64,000 nt of DNA from Ollibium composti (GTDB taxonomy: Bacteria > Pseudomonadota > Alphaproteobacteria > Rhizobiales > Rhizobiaceae), in assembly GCF_004801285.1 (NCBI RefSeq), contig NZ_SSNY01000015.1, positions 20,657 to 84,656 of the forward strand, in the 5' to 3' direction. Positions 50,251 through 58,934 of the stretch are shown in pieces. How positions within the stretch are numbered: position 1 is the stretch's first letter; every line of letters begins with the position of its first letter. The notes below the pieces were generated by a model, which was given only the letters and a program-made list of their open reading frames with translations, was not told the origin of the DNA and made no database searches. Position numbers and translations under genes: made by a program.

Positions 50251-51045
50251 ATGACATCGCAGGAACTGGACGCGCGCTTTGCCGCCGCAAAGGCCATCGC
50301 GCAGGAGGCCGGGGCCATGGCGCTCGACTATTTCAACCGGCGCGAAACGCTGACCATCGAGACCAAGCACGATTTGCAGGACGTCGTTTCGATCGCCGAC
50401 CGCAACACCGAAAAGCTGATCCGCCGGCGCGTCGAGGCGGCATTCCCGCAGGACGGGTGTCTCGGCGAGGAATTCGGCCATGTCGCCGGCACGTCCGGCT
50501 ACACCTGGATCGTCGATCCCATCGACGGCACCGCACCCTTCGTCAACGGCATGCCCAACTGGTGCGTCTCCGTCGCGGTCGCCCATGCCGGCAAACCGGT
50601 GATCGGCATCATCGCCGCTCCTTGCCATGGCGAGCTTTACGCAGCGGCGGCCGGCAGGGGCGCCGAGCTCGACGGCAAGGCGCTGAAGCTCGATTCCTCC
50701 CGCACCGTCCAGAACGGCCTGACCGGCATCGGCGCCAATTCCCATGTCACGCCCGATTCGGTGGGAAAGATGGTGAGCGAGCTTCTGCGGATGGAGGGCA
50801 ATTTCATCCGCAACGGCTCCGGCGCGCTGATGCTGGCCTATGTCGCTGCGGGCCGGCTGGTCGGCTACTACGAGCCGTATATGCACGCCTGGGATTGCTT
50901 TGCCGGCTTCTGTCTCGTGCAGGAGGCCGGCGGCTGGTATCACGATTTCCCGATCGAGGGCGCGAGGCTGACCGAGGGCGCGCCGGTGGTGGCGGCGGCA
51001 CCCGGGGCGCGCCACGCTCTCGAAAGGCTGGCGGGGCTGGCCTGA
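50251..51045 (+). CDS. Inositol monophosphatase-family phosphatase
   Basis: A 264-residue Mg-dependent phosphatase. It has GEEFGHVAG (about 70), WIVDPIDGTAPFVNGMPNW (about 85-103) and the third metal Asp in YMHAWDCFAGFCLVQEAGG (about 212). It is 20 bases after the ATPase, with CAAGGAAAC as ribosome site, and so the last gene of the binding-protein/permease/ATPase operon. If the importer carries phosphate esters, this enzyme could dephosphorylate them in the cytoplasm. Alternatives are histidinol-phosphatase or 3',5'-bisphosphate nucleotidase activity. Confidence 0.88.
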   Translation: MTSQELDARFAAAKAIAQEAGAMALDYFNRRETLTIETKHDLQDVVSIADRNTEKLIRRRVEAAFPQDGCLGEEFGHVAGTSGYTWIVDPIDGTAPFVNGMPNWCVSVAVAHAGKPVIGIIAAPCHGELYAAAAGRGAELDGKALKLDSSRTVQNGLTGIGANSHVTPDSVGKMVSELLRMEGNFIRNGSGALMLAYVAAGRLVGYYEPYMHAWDCFAGFCLVQEAGGWYHDFPIEGARLTEGAPVVAAAPGARHALERLAGLA

Positions 51046-51058
51046 GGCTTGCAACAGA

Positions 51059-51187
51059 TCAGCGGTCCAGGAGTTTTGTCGCAAACTCGAACTTGACGCG
51101 AACAAAGGCTTCTGCCCGGTTTTGTCTGGCCAGGATTTCGAAGCTCGGCGAATGACGATGCTGGCCGGCGCGCTCGACCTGGGCGCA
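51059..51187 (-). other. Possible C-terminal coding remnant between convergent genes
   Basis: On the minus strand a frame of about 40 codons reads ...QVERAGQHRHSPSFEILARQ... and ends at a stop at 51059-51061. Composition looks coding-like, but no start or family is recognisable. The rest of 51046-51298 shows nothing else. Confidence 0.2.
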
Positions 51188-51298
51188 TGCGCTTGACCTC
51201 CGGTGGAATATATCAGCGCTTCTTCCAGTTGCAAAAGCTCGCGTCGCTGATACCCGCCTTGCGGCAGCGAGATAGGGGACCTTTCCAGGGATGGCTGT

Positions 51299-52801
51299 TT
51301 AAGCAGCTTGCAATGCCCGCCGCCTGGCGCGGCGTGCCAGATAGGCTGGCAGGATTGCGACGGCTGCAGCCAGGATCCACAGCACGATGCAGATGGTGCT
51401 CGAGAACAGGATCGAGACGTCGCCGCCGCTGATCGCCAGCGCGTTGCGCAGGTTGACCTCGGTGATCTGGCCGAGGACGAAGCCGAGGATGATCGGCGCC
51501 ATGTCAAATCCGGCCTTGCGCAACAGCCATCCCACCATGCCGATCCCCATCATCAGGAAGACGGAAAAGATCGAGGAGTTGGTGGAATAGACGCCGACGA
51601 CCGAAAGCACCAGGATGCCCGGCACCAGCAGCCAGTTCGGCACCGTCAGCACGCGGGCGAAGATCTGCACCAGCGGCAGGTTGAGCGCGAGCAGGATGAA
51701 GTTGCCGACGAACATCGAGGCGACGAGGCCGCCAACGATCTCCGGCCGCTCTGTCAGCAGCATCGGGCCGGGCTGGATGTTGTAGAGCATCAATGCGCCC
51801 AGCATCACCGCCGTGGTGCCGGAGCCGGGAACGCCGAGCGTCAGCATCGGCACGAAGGCGCCGCAGGCGGTGGCGTTGTTGGCGGCTTCCGGCGCCGCCA
51901 GGCCGCGCACATCGCCCTTGCCGAAGGTCCCCTCGGTGTCGGAGAGACGCTTTTCAGTGGTGTAGGAGATGGCGCTGGAGACGGAAGCCCCGGTGCCCGG
52001 CAGCACGCCGACGATGAAGCCGATCACCGAAGCGCGCATCGTCGCGCCGGTGCATTTCACCAGGTCGCTCATGCGCGCGGTCATGCGGCCGAGTTCGCGG
52101 ATCACCGTGATGCCGCGCCCTTCGTTCTCGAGGATGATCAGTGCTTCCGAGATCGAGAACAGGCCGATCACCAGCACGACGAATTCGATGCCCTCGCTGA
52201 GTTCCGGCTGGTCGAAGGTGAAACGATAGGCGCCGGAGGTCGGATCGAGGCCGACCGTGGCGAGCACCAGGCCGATGGCGCAGCCGATCAGCGTCTTGGC
52301 CGGCTGGCTGCCGACCATCGAGCCCAGCGTGGCGAAGGCGAAGACCATCAGCACGAAATATTCGGCCGGACCGAAACCGATCGCCAGGCCGGACAGGATG
52401 GGCGCGAACAATGCCAGGCCGATGGTGCCGAAGATGCCGCCGAAGAACGAGGAAATACCGGAGATCGCCAGCGCTTCTCCTGCCCGCCCCTGCTTGGCCA
52501 TGGGATAGCCGTCCATCGCCGTCATGACGGCGCCGGCGTCGCCCGGCACGTTGAGCAGGATGGAGGAAATGCGCCCACCATATTCGGCACCACAATAGAT
52601 CGCGGCCAGCAGGATCATCGTGCTCTCGGCGGGAAGCCCCATCGTGTAGGCGATCGGCAACAGCAGCGCGATGCCGTTGATCGGGCCGATGGCCGGCAGC
52701 GCGCCGACCAGCGTGCCGACGAAGCAACCGATGAAGCCGATGATGAGGTTCTGCGTGGTCAGCGCGACGGCGAAGCCGTGCCAGAGATAGTCGAGGTTCA
52801 T
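51299..52801 (-). CDS. tctA: Tripartite tricarboxylate transporter large permease TctA
   Basis: A 500-residue membrane protein with about 11-12 helices. TctA-family signatures are GTLVGALPAIGPINGIALLLPIAYTMGLPAESTMILLAAIYCGAEYGGRISSILLNVPGDAGAVMTAMDGYPMAKQG and the second half LTLGVPGSGTTAVMLGALMLYNIQPGP. It imports a carboxylate delivered by TctC using the ion gradient. It is the last gene of tctCBA, 43 bases after tctB. Confidence 0.94.
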   Translation of the reverse strand: MNLDYLWHGFAVALTTQNLIIGFIGCFVGTLVGALPAIGPINGIALLLPIAYTMGLPAESTMILLAAIYCGAEYGGRISSILLNVPGDAGAVMTAMDGYPMAKQGRAGEALAISGISSFFGGIFGTIGLALFAPILSGLAIGFGPAEYFVLMVFAFATLGSMVGSQPAKTLIGCAIGLVLATVGLDPTSGAYRFTFDQPELSEGIEFVVLVIGLFSISEALIILENEGRGITVIRELGRMTARMSDLVKCTGATMRASVIGFIVGVLPGTGASVSSAISYTTEKRLSDTEGTFGKGDVRGLAAPEAANNATACGAFVPMLTLGVPGSGTTAVMLGALMLYNIQPGPMLLTERPEIVGGLVASMFVGNFILLALNLPLVQIFARVLTVPNWLLVPGILVLSVVGVYSTNSSIFSVFLMMGIGMVGWLLRKAGFDMAPIILGFVLGQITEVNLRNALAISGGDVSILFSSTICIVLWILAAAVAILPAYLARRARRRALQAA

Positions 52802-52844
52802 GTTCGGGACCTTTCAGGTTCCAGGCGCGCGCGGCCGATTTGGC

Positions 52845-53318
52845 CTAGTGGCCAAACAGGGCGCCGGCCGGCAGATATACTTCCAGCACGTAGGAAAAGA
52901 CGAACCACCACAGCACGGCCTGGCCAACGGCGCCGAGCAACGCCTTGAATGGTGGCGCGCCGAAGATCAGCGCGGTGCCGAAGGTCAGGACGAAGGTGGA
53001 GACCAGGAAACCGGCGGGCTCGAACAACGCGACGGCGGCGAGCATCACCAGCGGGATTCCCAGCACGCGCAGCAGAAGCCTGCCGGACGGATAGCCTTCA
53101 GCTGGGCCGGGCGAAAAGAAATACCAGACGCTGAGCAGCGCAAGCATCGCCGCCAGGCCGAGCGGGAAGACACGCGGTCCCAGCGGATCGGAGGCGAAGG
53201 CATAGTCGATGGCGGTCGCGACGAGGCCGTAGGCAAGGGCGAACAGCAACAGGCAGGCCGCCGTGGCCCGGCCGATCAGCCGCATCGACCGGTGCGAAGG
53301 TTCGTGGTGCTCGGACAT
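52845..53318 (-). CDS. tctB: Tripartite tricarboxylate transporter small permease TctB
   Basis: A 157-residue four-helix membrane protein started at MSEHHEPSHRSMRL (GGAGA upstream). TctB-type features are DYAFASDPLGPRVFPLGLAAML after the first helix and a C-terminal helix pair ALLGAVGQAVLWWFVFSYVLEVYLPAG. It is the small partner of TctA. It is separated from tctC by 139 bases that include a hairpin. Confidence 0.88.
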   Translation of the reverse strand: MSEHHEPSHRSMRLIGRATAACLLLFALAYGLVATAIDYAFASDPLGPRVFPLGLAAMLALLSVWYFFSPGPAEGYPSGRLLLRVLGIPLVMLAAVALFEPAGFLVSTFVLTFGTALIFGAPPFKALLGAVGQAVLWWFVFSYVLEVYLPAGALFGH

Positions 53319-53382
53319 GGATGTCTCCACAAGAGGGCGTCCGCACCCGCCGGCCGGCAACGCAGTGCAGGGGAGGGGCGGC

Positions 53383-53418
53383 TCTCCGGCGATCGAACGC
53401 TGGCCGATCGCCGGGAGA
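53383..53418 (-). terminator. Intercistronic hairpin after tctC
   Basis: TCTCCGGCGATCG (53383-53395) pairs with CGATCGCCGGGAGA (53405-53418) with one bulged G and a nine-base loop. It lies 40 bases downstream of the tctC stop on the minus strand. Confidence 0.5.
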
Positions 53419-53457
53419 TGGTTTTCGCGGTGAAGAATGAGGCCGCCGTGGCGGGGC

Positions 53458-54432
53458 CTACATGCCCGCTTCCTTGGCCAGGATCTTGAACTGCGCGACG
53501 TCCTTCTTCACGCGTTCGTCGAAATCCTTGCCGAACGACTTGAACTCGAACAAGCCGCGCGCCTCGCGCTCCTTGGCGAATTCGGGCGTCGCCATGGCGT
53601 TCTTGAACGCCTGCACCCACCAGTCGTAGTCGGCGTCGGAAACCTCCTTGCCGACATAGAAGCCGCGCCACACCGGCCAGTCGATGTCGAAGCCCTGTTC
53701 GCGCGCCGTCGGCACGTTGGCGAGGTCGCCGGGCAGCCGTTCGGGCGCCATGACGGCAAGGATGCGGATTTTTCCGGCCATATGGTGCTTGACCATTTCG
53801 GCGGCGTCGCCTGAGCCGACCTTGACATGGCCGCCCTCGAGCGCGGTCAGCACGGCGCCGCCACCCTCGAGCGCGACGTAGCGCATCTGCTTCGGGTCCT
53901 GCCCCGCCGCCTTGGCGAGCAGCGATCCCTTCATCCAGTCCTGCGAGCCGACCGCGCCGCCGCCGGCGATGGCGAAATCGGCGGGATTGGCCTTGTAGGC
54001 CTCGACCAGGTCCTTCAGCGTCTTGTAGGGCGCGTCCGCCGCGACCACCAGCACGCCGTAGTCGGCGCCGATGGCGCCCAGCCAGCGCACGGCGTTCTCG
54101 TCGTAGTGGCCGAACTTGCCCTGCGCCAGAAGCAGCGCGGACCCCGACGACGCCGCGGTGATGAGGCTGCCGTCCTTGGAGCGCTTGGAGATGACGTGGT
54201 TGTAGGCCACCGCGCCGACGCCGCCTTCCATGTAGGTGACGGCCATCGGCGCCGCGATCTGCTTGGTCTTGAGCAGCGCGTCGGCGGCAAGGCGGCAGGT
54301 GAGGTCGAAGCCGCCGCCTGGCTTGGCGCCGGCGAGGCATTCCGGCTTTGCAGGCTCCGCATTTGCGGATGCCGCGAAGGCAAAGGCCGCCACGGCTGCG
54401 CCGAGGATCGCCTTGATGAGACTGTTTGACAT
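53458..54432 (-). CDS. tctC: Tripartite tricarboxylate-binding protein TctC
   Basis: A 324-residue periplasmic protein started at MSNSLIKAILGAA (GGGAGGA upstream), signal peptide cleaved near ANA. Bug/TctC-family core: CLAGAKPGGGFDLTCRLAADALLKT, MAVTYMEGGVGAVAYNHVISKRSKDGSLI, and ALEGGGAVLTALEGGHVKVGSGD. It delivers a carboxylate to TctBA. It is divergent from tctDE, the classic arrangement in which the TctDE two-component system induces tctCBA in response to tricarboxylates. Confidence 0.93.
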   Translation of the reverse strand: MSNSLIKAILGAAVAAFAFAASANAEPAKPECLAGAKPGGGFDLTCRLAADALLKTKQIAAPMAVTYMEGGVGAVAYNHVISKRSKDGSLITAASSGSALLLAQGKFGHYDENAVRWLGAIGADYGVLVVAADAPYKTLKDLVEAYKANPADFAIAGGGAVGSQDWMKGSLLAKAAGQDPKQMRYVALEGGGAVLTALEGGHVKVGSGDAAEMVKHHMAGKIRILAVMAPERLPGDLANVPTAREQGFDIDWPVWRGFYVGKEVSDADYDWWVQAFKNAMATPEFAKEREARGLFEFKSFGKDFDERVKKDVAQFKILAKEAGM

Positions 54433-54594
54433 AAGTCCTCCCGTTGAATCCGGAGCGGCCGGTTTCACGGAACGCCTGCAGGACGGCGCGTGCGCAATGG
54501 TCTTGCGCGACAACCGATATATGCTGGCTTCCTCCCCGGACCGGACCCATCGCTCCCTCGATCAGGCCGGCGCGGGGGAAAATAGCGCCCGTTC

Positions 54595-54612
54595 CTGTCA
54601 CGATCCTGTCAC
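54595..54612. promoter_or_regulatory. Pho-box-like direct repeat in the tctC-tctD gap
   Basis: CTGTCAC, four bases (GATC), CTGTCAC: the 7+4+7 geometry and half-site of PhoB boxes (CTGTCAT repeats). TctD is a PhoB-family protein, so this may be its own site or a true Pho box. It lies 80 bases upstream of tctD and 162 upstream of tctC. Confidence 0.6.
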
Positions 54613-54691
54613 GCCGGAATTCTTCGGTTTCCTTGCGCGACGTGCGCCAGCGAATCTTGCCGGTCCCCCGGCTGCGTGTAATCATCCGCGC

Positions 54692-55369
54692 GTGCGCATC
54701 CTTCTGGTCGAAGACACTCATGACGTGGGCGAAGCCATCTGCCGGCGCTTCCAGCAGATCGGTCATACCGTCGATTGGGAAACCGACGGCACCGCGGCGT
54801 CCGACATCCTCGCCCATACCGCCTATGACCTGCTGATCCTGGACGTCATGCTGCCCGGCATGGACGGCTTCTCCATACTGAAGGCGCTGCGCCGCGCGCG
54901 GATCGGCGTTCCGGTGCTCGTGCTGACCGCCCGCTCCGAGATCGACGACCGGGTCGGCGCGCTGGATCTCGGCGCCGACGACTATCTCGTCAAGCCTTTC
55001 GATTTCCGCGAGCTGGAGGCGCGTGCGCGGGTGTTGCTCAGGCGCAGCAGCGGCGGCGATGCGACCAACGTCATTGTCTGCGGCGACATCAGGCTCGACC
55101 GCACCAACCGCAACGTGACGGTGGGCCGGCGCGAGGTGCAACTGAAGCGGCGAGAGATCGCCCTTCTGGAAATCCTCGCTTCGCGGCCGGGGCGCGTCTT
55201 CAGCAAGGACGAGTTGCTGGATCAGCTTTTCGGCTTTGACGAGGCCGCCGGCGTCAACGCGATCGAACTCTATGTCGGCCGGCTGCGCAAGAAGCTCGAA
55301 GGCGCCAGCGCGCGCATCGTTACGCTGCGCGGCAGCGGCTACCAGCTCGTCTCCGACGATGCGCACTAG
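54692..55369 (+). CDS. tctD: OmpR-family response regulator TctD
   Basis: A 225-residue regulator. I place the start at GTG 54692 (VRILLVEDTHDVGEA), because residues upstream are non-family and no ATG is near. The receiver has acidic pair ED, Asp in YDLLILDVMLPGMDG (about 51) and DDYLVKPFDFREL. The winged helix is VQLKRREIALLEILASRPGRVFSKDELLDQLFGF...NAIELYVGRLRKKLE. It overlaps tctE by 11 bases. It probably activates the divergent tctCBA operon. Confidence 0.9.
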   Translation: MRILLVEDTHDVGEAICRRFQQIGHTVDWETDGTAASDILAHTAYDLLILDVMLPGMDGFSILKALRRARIGVPVLVLTARSEIDDRVGALDLGADDYLVKPFDFRELEARARVLLRRSSGGDATNVIVCGDIRLDRTNRNVTVGRREVQLKRREIALLEILASRPGRVFSKDELLDQLFGFDEAAGVNAIELYVGRLRKKLEGASARIVTLRGSGYQLVSDDAH

Positions 55370-56747
55370 CAATTCGCTCTTTGCCCGGCTGATGCGCCGC
55401 GTCGGCATCGTGCTGGCGCTGGGTGCGGCCGCGCTGACAACGGCCGCATGGTTTTATGCCCGCACGGCAGCCAACGAGGCTTACGACCGGCTGCTGCTCG
55501 GCGCCGCCTTCCAGATGAGCGAAGGCCTCGTCGTGGCCGACGGCAGGCTGCGCTTCCTGCTGCCGCCCTCGGCGTTCGAACTGCTGGGGCTGGCTGAGCG
55601 CGACCGTATCTTCTACCGCGTGGTCGACCCCGATGGCGCGACGCTGACCGGCTATCCCGACCTCGGGCCGAAGATCGATCTCCATGCCAGTCGCGGCGGC
55701 CCGGTCTTCTCCAACGGCAGCTATCTCGGCGTGCCGGTCCGCAACGTCACCGTGGCGCGGGCCATGAGCATGCCGCGCGGACCCGGCTGGGCCTACGTCA
55801 TGGTGGCGCAGACCACCGAGGCCCGCCAGGCGCTCGCTTCCGAGCTGACGACCCGCGCGGTCATCCTGGTCGGCATCATGAGCTTGGTGGCCGTCATCGG
55901 CACCGCGCTCGCCGTCCGCTATTCGCTACGCCCGGTGGGCGAGCTCGGCACCGCGCTGAGGCGGCGCGACCCGCAGGACCTGACGCCGCTGAAAGTCTCG
56001 GTTCCCTCCGAGCTTTCCCCCTTCGTCACCTCGATCAACCATTTCATCACCCGGCTCGACGAGCGCGTGAAGCTGTTGCAGCGCTATATCGCCGACAGCG
56101 CGCACCAGATCCGCACGCCGCTCACCGCCCTGTCGGCGCAGGTCAGCCTGATCGACGAGGCGAAGCTTGCGCCCGAGGACCGCCGCCATCTTGAGCGGGT
56201 CCAAAGCCGCACCGCCGAACTCGCCCGCTTCACCAACCAACTGCTCAACCACGCGATGGTGATCCATCGCTTCGATTCGATCCAGCTTGCTCCGGTTTTC
56301 CTGAACGACGTCGCTCGCAAGGCGCTGCGCAACGCCGTTCCCATCACCGTCGACCCGGATCTCGTCGTGTCGTTCGAGCCGGCCGACGAGGAGCTTGCCG
56401 TGCTGGGCGACATGCTCAGCCTGCGCGAAGCCATCGTCAACGTCATCGACAATGCCCTGCGCCACGGCGCGGTGGCGCGCCTGGAGGTGCATGTCAGGCA
56501 GGCCGGCGATTTCGGCTCCGTCGACGTCCTCGACGACGGCCCCGGCATCCGGCCGGAAGATTGGCCGACGGCAACGAGCCGCTTTTATTCCGGCCGTTCG
56601 GATGCCGAAGGTGCCTCGGGCCTCGGCTTCGCCATCGCCGCGGAGGTCGCCGCCAGGCTCGGCGGCCGCCTGCGGTTCCGGCAACGGTCCGAAAGTGAGC
56701 TGTTTTGCGTTTCCATCGAACTGCCTCTGGCGGAGAGGCCGAGCTGA
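55359..56747 (+). CDS. tctE: Sensor histidine kinase TctE
   Basis: A 462-residue kinase with TM1 (about 8-30) and a roughly 130-residue periplasmic TctE-N-type domain (GAAFQMSEGLVVADGRLRFLLPPSAFELLGL). TM2 is about 165-190. The H-box is ADSAHQIRTPLTALSAQVSL (about 245-264), N-box NVIDNALRHG and G-boxes DDGPGIRP and GASGLGFAIAAEV. It partners TctD. Its stop shares one base with the start of a binding-protein gene (TGATG), so the third protein is made in step with the kinase and may assist sensing. Confidence 0.9.
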   Translation: MRTSNSLFARLMRRVGIVLALGAAALTTAAWFYARTAANEAYDRLLLGAAFQMSEGLVVADGRLRFLLPPSAFELLGLAERDRIFYRVVDPDGATLTGYPDLGPKIDLHASRGGPVFSNGSYLGVPVRNVTVARAMSMPRGPGWAYVMVAQTTEARQALASELTTRAVILVGIMSLVAVIGTALAVRYSLRPVGELGTALRRRDPQDLTPLKVSVPSELSPFVTSINHFITRLDERVKLLQRYIADSAHQIRTPLTALSAQVSLIDEAKLAPEDRRHLERVQSRTAELARFTNQLLNHAMVIHRFDSIQLAPVFLNDVARKALRNAVPITVDPDLVVSFEPADEELAVLGDMLSLREAIVNVIDNALRHGAVARLEVHVRQAGDFGSVDVLDDGPGIRPEDWPTATSRFYSGRSDAEGASGLGFAIAAEVAARLGGRLRFRQRSESELFCVSIELPLAERPS

Positions 56748-57838
56748 TGCGCAGAACCCTGATCTTCGCATTTGCGGCGGCGACGCTCCTGCTGCCCATG
56801 CTGGCGAACGCGCTCGAGGGCGATCACAGGATCTTCCCCGCGAAGGGCTCCGAAACCGGGCGCCTTCTCATCCACGGCGCCACGGATCTCGATGCGATGC
56901 AGCCGCTGATCGCCGACTTCCAGGACCGCAATCCCGATATCGCCGTCGAATATACGGATATGGTCACCAACGACCTGTTCCGGCAGGCACAGCAAATCTG
57001 CGCCGCAAAAGCCGAGGGTGCGGACATTCTGCTGTCGTCATCGGTCGACCAGCTCGTCAGGCTGGCCAACGATGGCTGCGCGCAGCCGCACCGCTCCGCC
57101 GAGACGATGGCCGTGCCGGACTGGGCCAACTGGCGCGACGAGGTCTTCGGCTTCACCTTCGAGCCCGTCGTTTTCGTTTACGACCGCCGCACCGTGCCCG
57201 CCGAGGACGTTCCGCGCAGCCACGAGGCGCTGTCGAACCTGCTGAGAAGCAAGGCGGAAGCCTATCGCGGCCGCGTCGGCACCTACGACATCGCGGCCTC
57301 CGGCGTCGGCTACCTGCTGGCCTTCAACGATTCGCGCCAGGCGCCCACCGCAAACGGCCGGCTGCTGGAAACGCTGAGCCGGACCGACACCGTCATCCGC
57401 TGCTGCAACAACGAGGTGCTGGGCGAGCTTGCCGCCGGCAGGATCAGCCTCGCCTACAACGTGCTCGGCTCCTATGCCTATGCCGCCGCACGCGCCAACG
57501 CCGCCCTCGGCATCGTCCTGCCCCGCGATTACACGCTGATCCTGTCGCGCGGCGCGCTCATCCCGTCGCACGCTCCGCACCCGGATGTCGGCAAGCGTTT
57601 CCTGAACTACCTGCTGTCGGCCCGCGGCCGCGGCGTCGCGCGGGAAAAATCCTTCTTCTTCGCCGAGGACGCGCCGCTGCCCGACGGCGTCGACGGACCG
57701 CCCGACCTGATGCAGTCCGGCATCGGCCGGCCGATCCGCATCGGCCCCGCCCTTCTTGCCGCGCAGGATGAGGTGCAGCGCAGGACCTTCATTGCCGACT
57801 GGATGGAACTGATCCGGAAAAGCCGTACGGATCGCTAA
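56747..57838 (+). CDS. Binding protein coupled to tctDE (PgtC/AfuA-like)
   Basis: A 363-residue secreted protein (signal MRRTLIFAFAAATLLLPMLA). It belongs to the ferric/phosphoester-type binding protein fold: GRLLIHGATDLDAMQPLIADFQDRNPDIAVEYTDMVTNDLF, ADILLSSSVDQLVRLANDG and YDIAASGVGYLLAFNDSR. No permease or ATPase accompanies it. Its start is fused to the tctE stop, so a sensory or accessory role is likely, like the periplasmic PgtC component of phosphoglycerate sensing. It could alternatively supply the ABC importer at 46950. Confidence 0.85.
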   Translation: MRRTLIFAFAAATLLLPMLANALEGDHRIFPAKGSETGRLLIHGATDLDAMQPLIADFQDRNPDIAVEYTDMVTNDLFRQAQQICAAKAEGADILLSSSVDQLVRLANDGCAQPHRSAETMAVPDWANWRDEVFGFTFEPVVFVYDRRTVPAEDVPRSHEALSNLLRSKAEAYRGRVGTYDIAASGVGYLLAFNDSRQAPTANGRLLETLSRTDTVIRCCNNEVLGELAAGRISLAYNVLGSYAYAAARANAALGIVLPRDYTLILSRGALIPSHAPHPDVGKRFLNYLLSARGRGVAREKSFFFAEDAPLPDGVDGPPDLMQSGIGRPIRIGPALLAAQDEVQRRTFIADWMELIRKSRTDR

Positions 57839-58039
57839 CTGGCGTATTCAGTGTTGACGCCAATAATTACGCTGGAGAGATTCCAGTTGCGGGTCACGTT
57901 CGAGGCTCTTGGCCATGACGAATGCGGAGCGCCTGCATGACTGGCCACGAGACCTATTCAGCGCCGTTCATTACCGCACACGACGATCCGGGCCAGCTTT
58001 GAGACACGGCCTGCCGCAAGGACATTCCGGAGAAATGCC

Positions 58040-58071
58040 GGCGTGACCGTCGCGCATGCGCCGGTCACGCC
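58040..58071. terminator. Candidate bidirectional terminator hairpin
   Basis: Perfect 10-bp arms GGCGTGACCG (58040-58049) and CGGTCACGCC (58062-58071), ten bases after the minus-strand binding-protein gene end at 58082 and between convergent operons. The remainder of 57839-58039 shows no gene. Confidence 0.55.
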
Positions 58072-58081
58072 ATAAGTTTCC

Positions 58082-58879
58082 TTAGTCCTTGCGGCTGAGA
58101 AGGTCCGCCGGCAAGTCGCGCTTGTGGAACTTCTTGAACATGGCGGGAAGCTCGCCGCTCTTGAACTTCTCGGTGATCCAGTTGTTGAGCCATTCCTTCA
58201 GCTTCGGCTCGTTCTGCGGCAGGGCGATGCCGAGGTCGAGCGACTTCTGCACGAACTTGACGTCCAGCGGGTCGCCGCCCTTCTTCTCGTTCATGGCGGC
58301 GAGCACGGCCGTCTGCGTCGAGACGAGGTCGACCTGGCCCGACGCCACGGCGGTAATCAGCGTCGCGTCGTCCTCGAAGCGGACGATCTCGGCATCCTTG
58401 GCATTCTCGGACACCATCATGTCGTTGACCGTCGCGCGCGTGACGCCGATACGCTTGCCGGTGAGGTCCTTGTAGTCCTTGATGGCGACGTCCTTGGGAC
58501 CGGCGACGATGATGTCGAGGGTCGCATAGGGGATGGTGAAATCGACGGCCTTCTTTCGCTCGGGCGTGATGGCCAGGTTGGCCACGAGAATGTCGGCCTT
58601 GTGCGCCTGGATAGTCGGCACGCGCGCGGCGTTGGTGATCTGCACCAGCTCCAGCTTCACGCCGAGGCTGTCGGCGATCATCTTGGCGGTCTCCACGTCG
58701 GAGCCGGCGGGCTGCAACTGGGCGTCGACATAGGCGAAGAGCGGCACGCCCATGGCGGTCGCGACACGGATCTTGCCGGCCGCCTTGATGTCCGAAAGCG
58801 CGTCGGCGCGAGCCGCCGGCATGGCCATGACGAAGGCGGCGGCCAGGGCGGCCATGCCGAATGCGAGTTTGAGTTTCAT
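58082..58879 (-). CDS. Polar-amino-acid-type ABC binding protein (kdu operon)
   Basis: A 265-residue periplasmic protein; start MKLKLAFGMAALAAAFV with a very good AAGGAGGAA site, signal cleaved after ARA. SBP family 3 features are IKAAGKIRVATAMGVPLFAYVD, VPTIQAHKADILVANLAITPERKKAVDFTIPYA and GKRIGVTRATVNDM. It is the last gene of a seven-gene operon beginning with gntR and including kduI and kduD. The ligand may therefore be a uronate or related acid rather than an amino acid; this is inference. Confidence 0.92.
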   Translation of the reverse strand: MKLKLAFGMAALAAAFVMAMPAARADALSDIKAAGKIRVATAMGVPLFAYVDAQLQPAGSDVETAKMIADSLGVKLELVQITNAARVPTIQAHKADILVANLAITPERKKAVDFTIPYATLDIIVAGPKDVAIKDYKDLTGKRIGVTRATVNDMMVSENAKDAEIVRFEDDATLITAVASGQVDLVSTQTAVLAAMNEKKGGDPLDVKFVQKSLDLGIALPQNEPKLKEWLNNWITEKFKSGELPAMFKKFHKRDLPADLLSRKD

Positions 58880-58934
58880 AGCTGTTTCCTCCTTGGTTAT
58901 CATCGACCGTCCCGCTCCTCCGCGGGTGCCGGCT

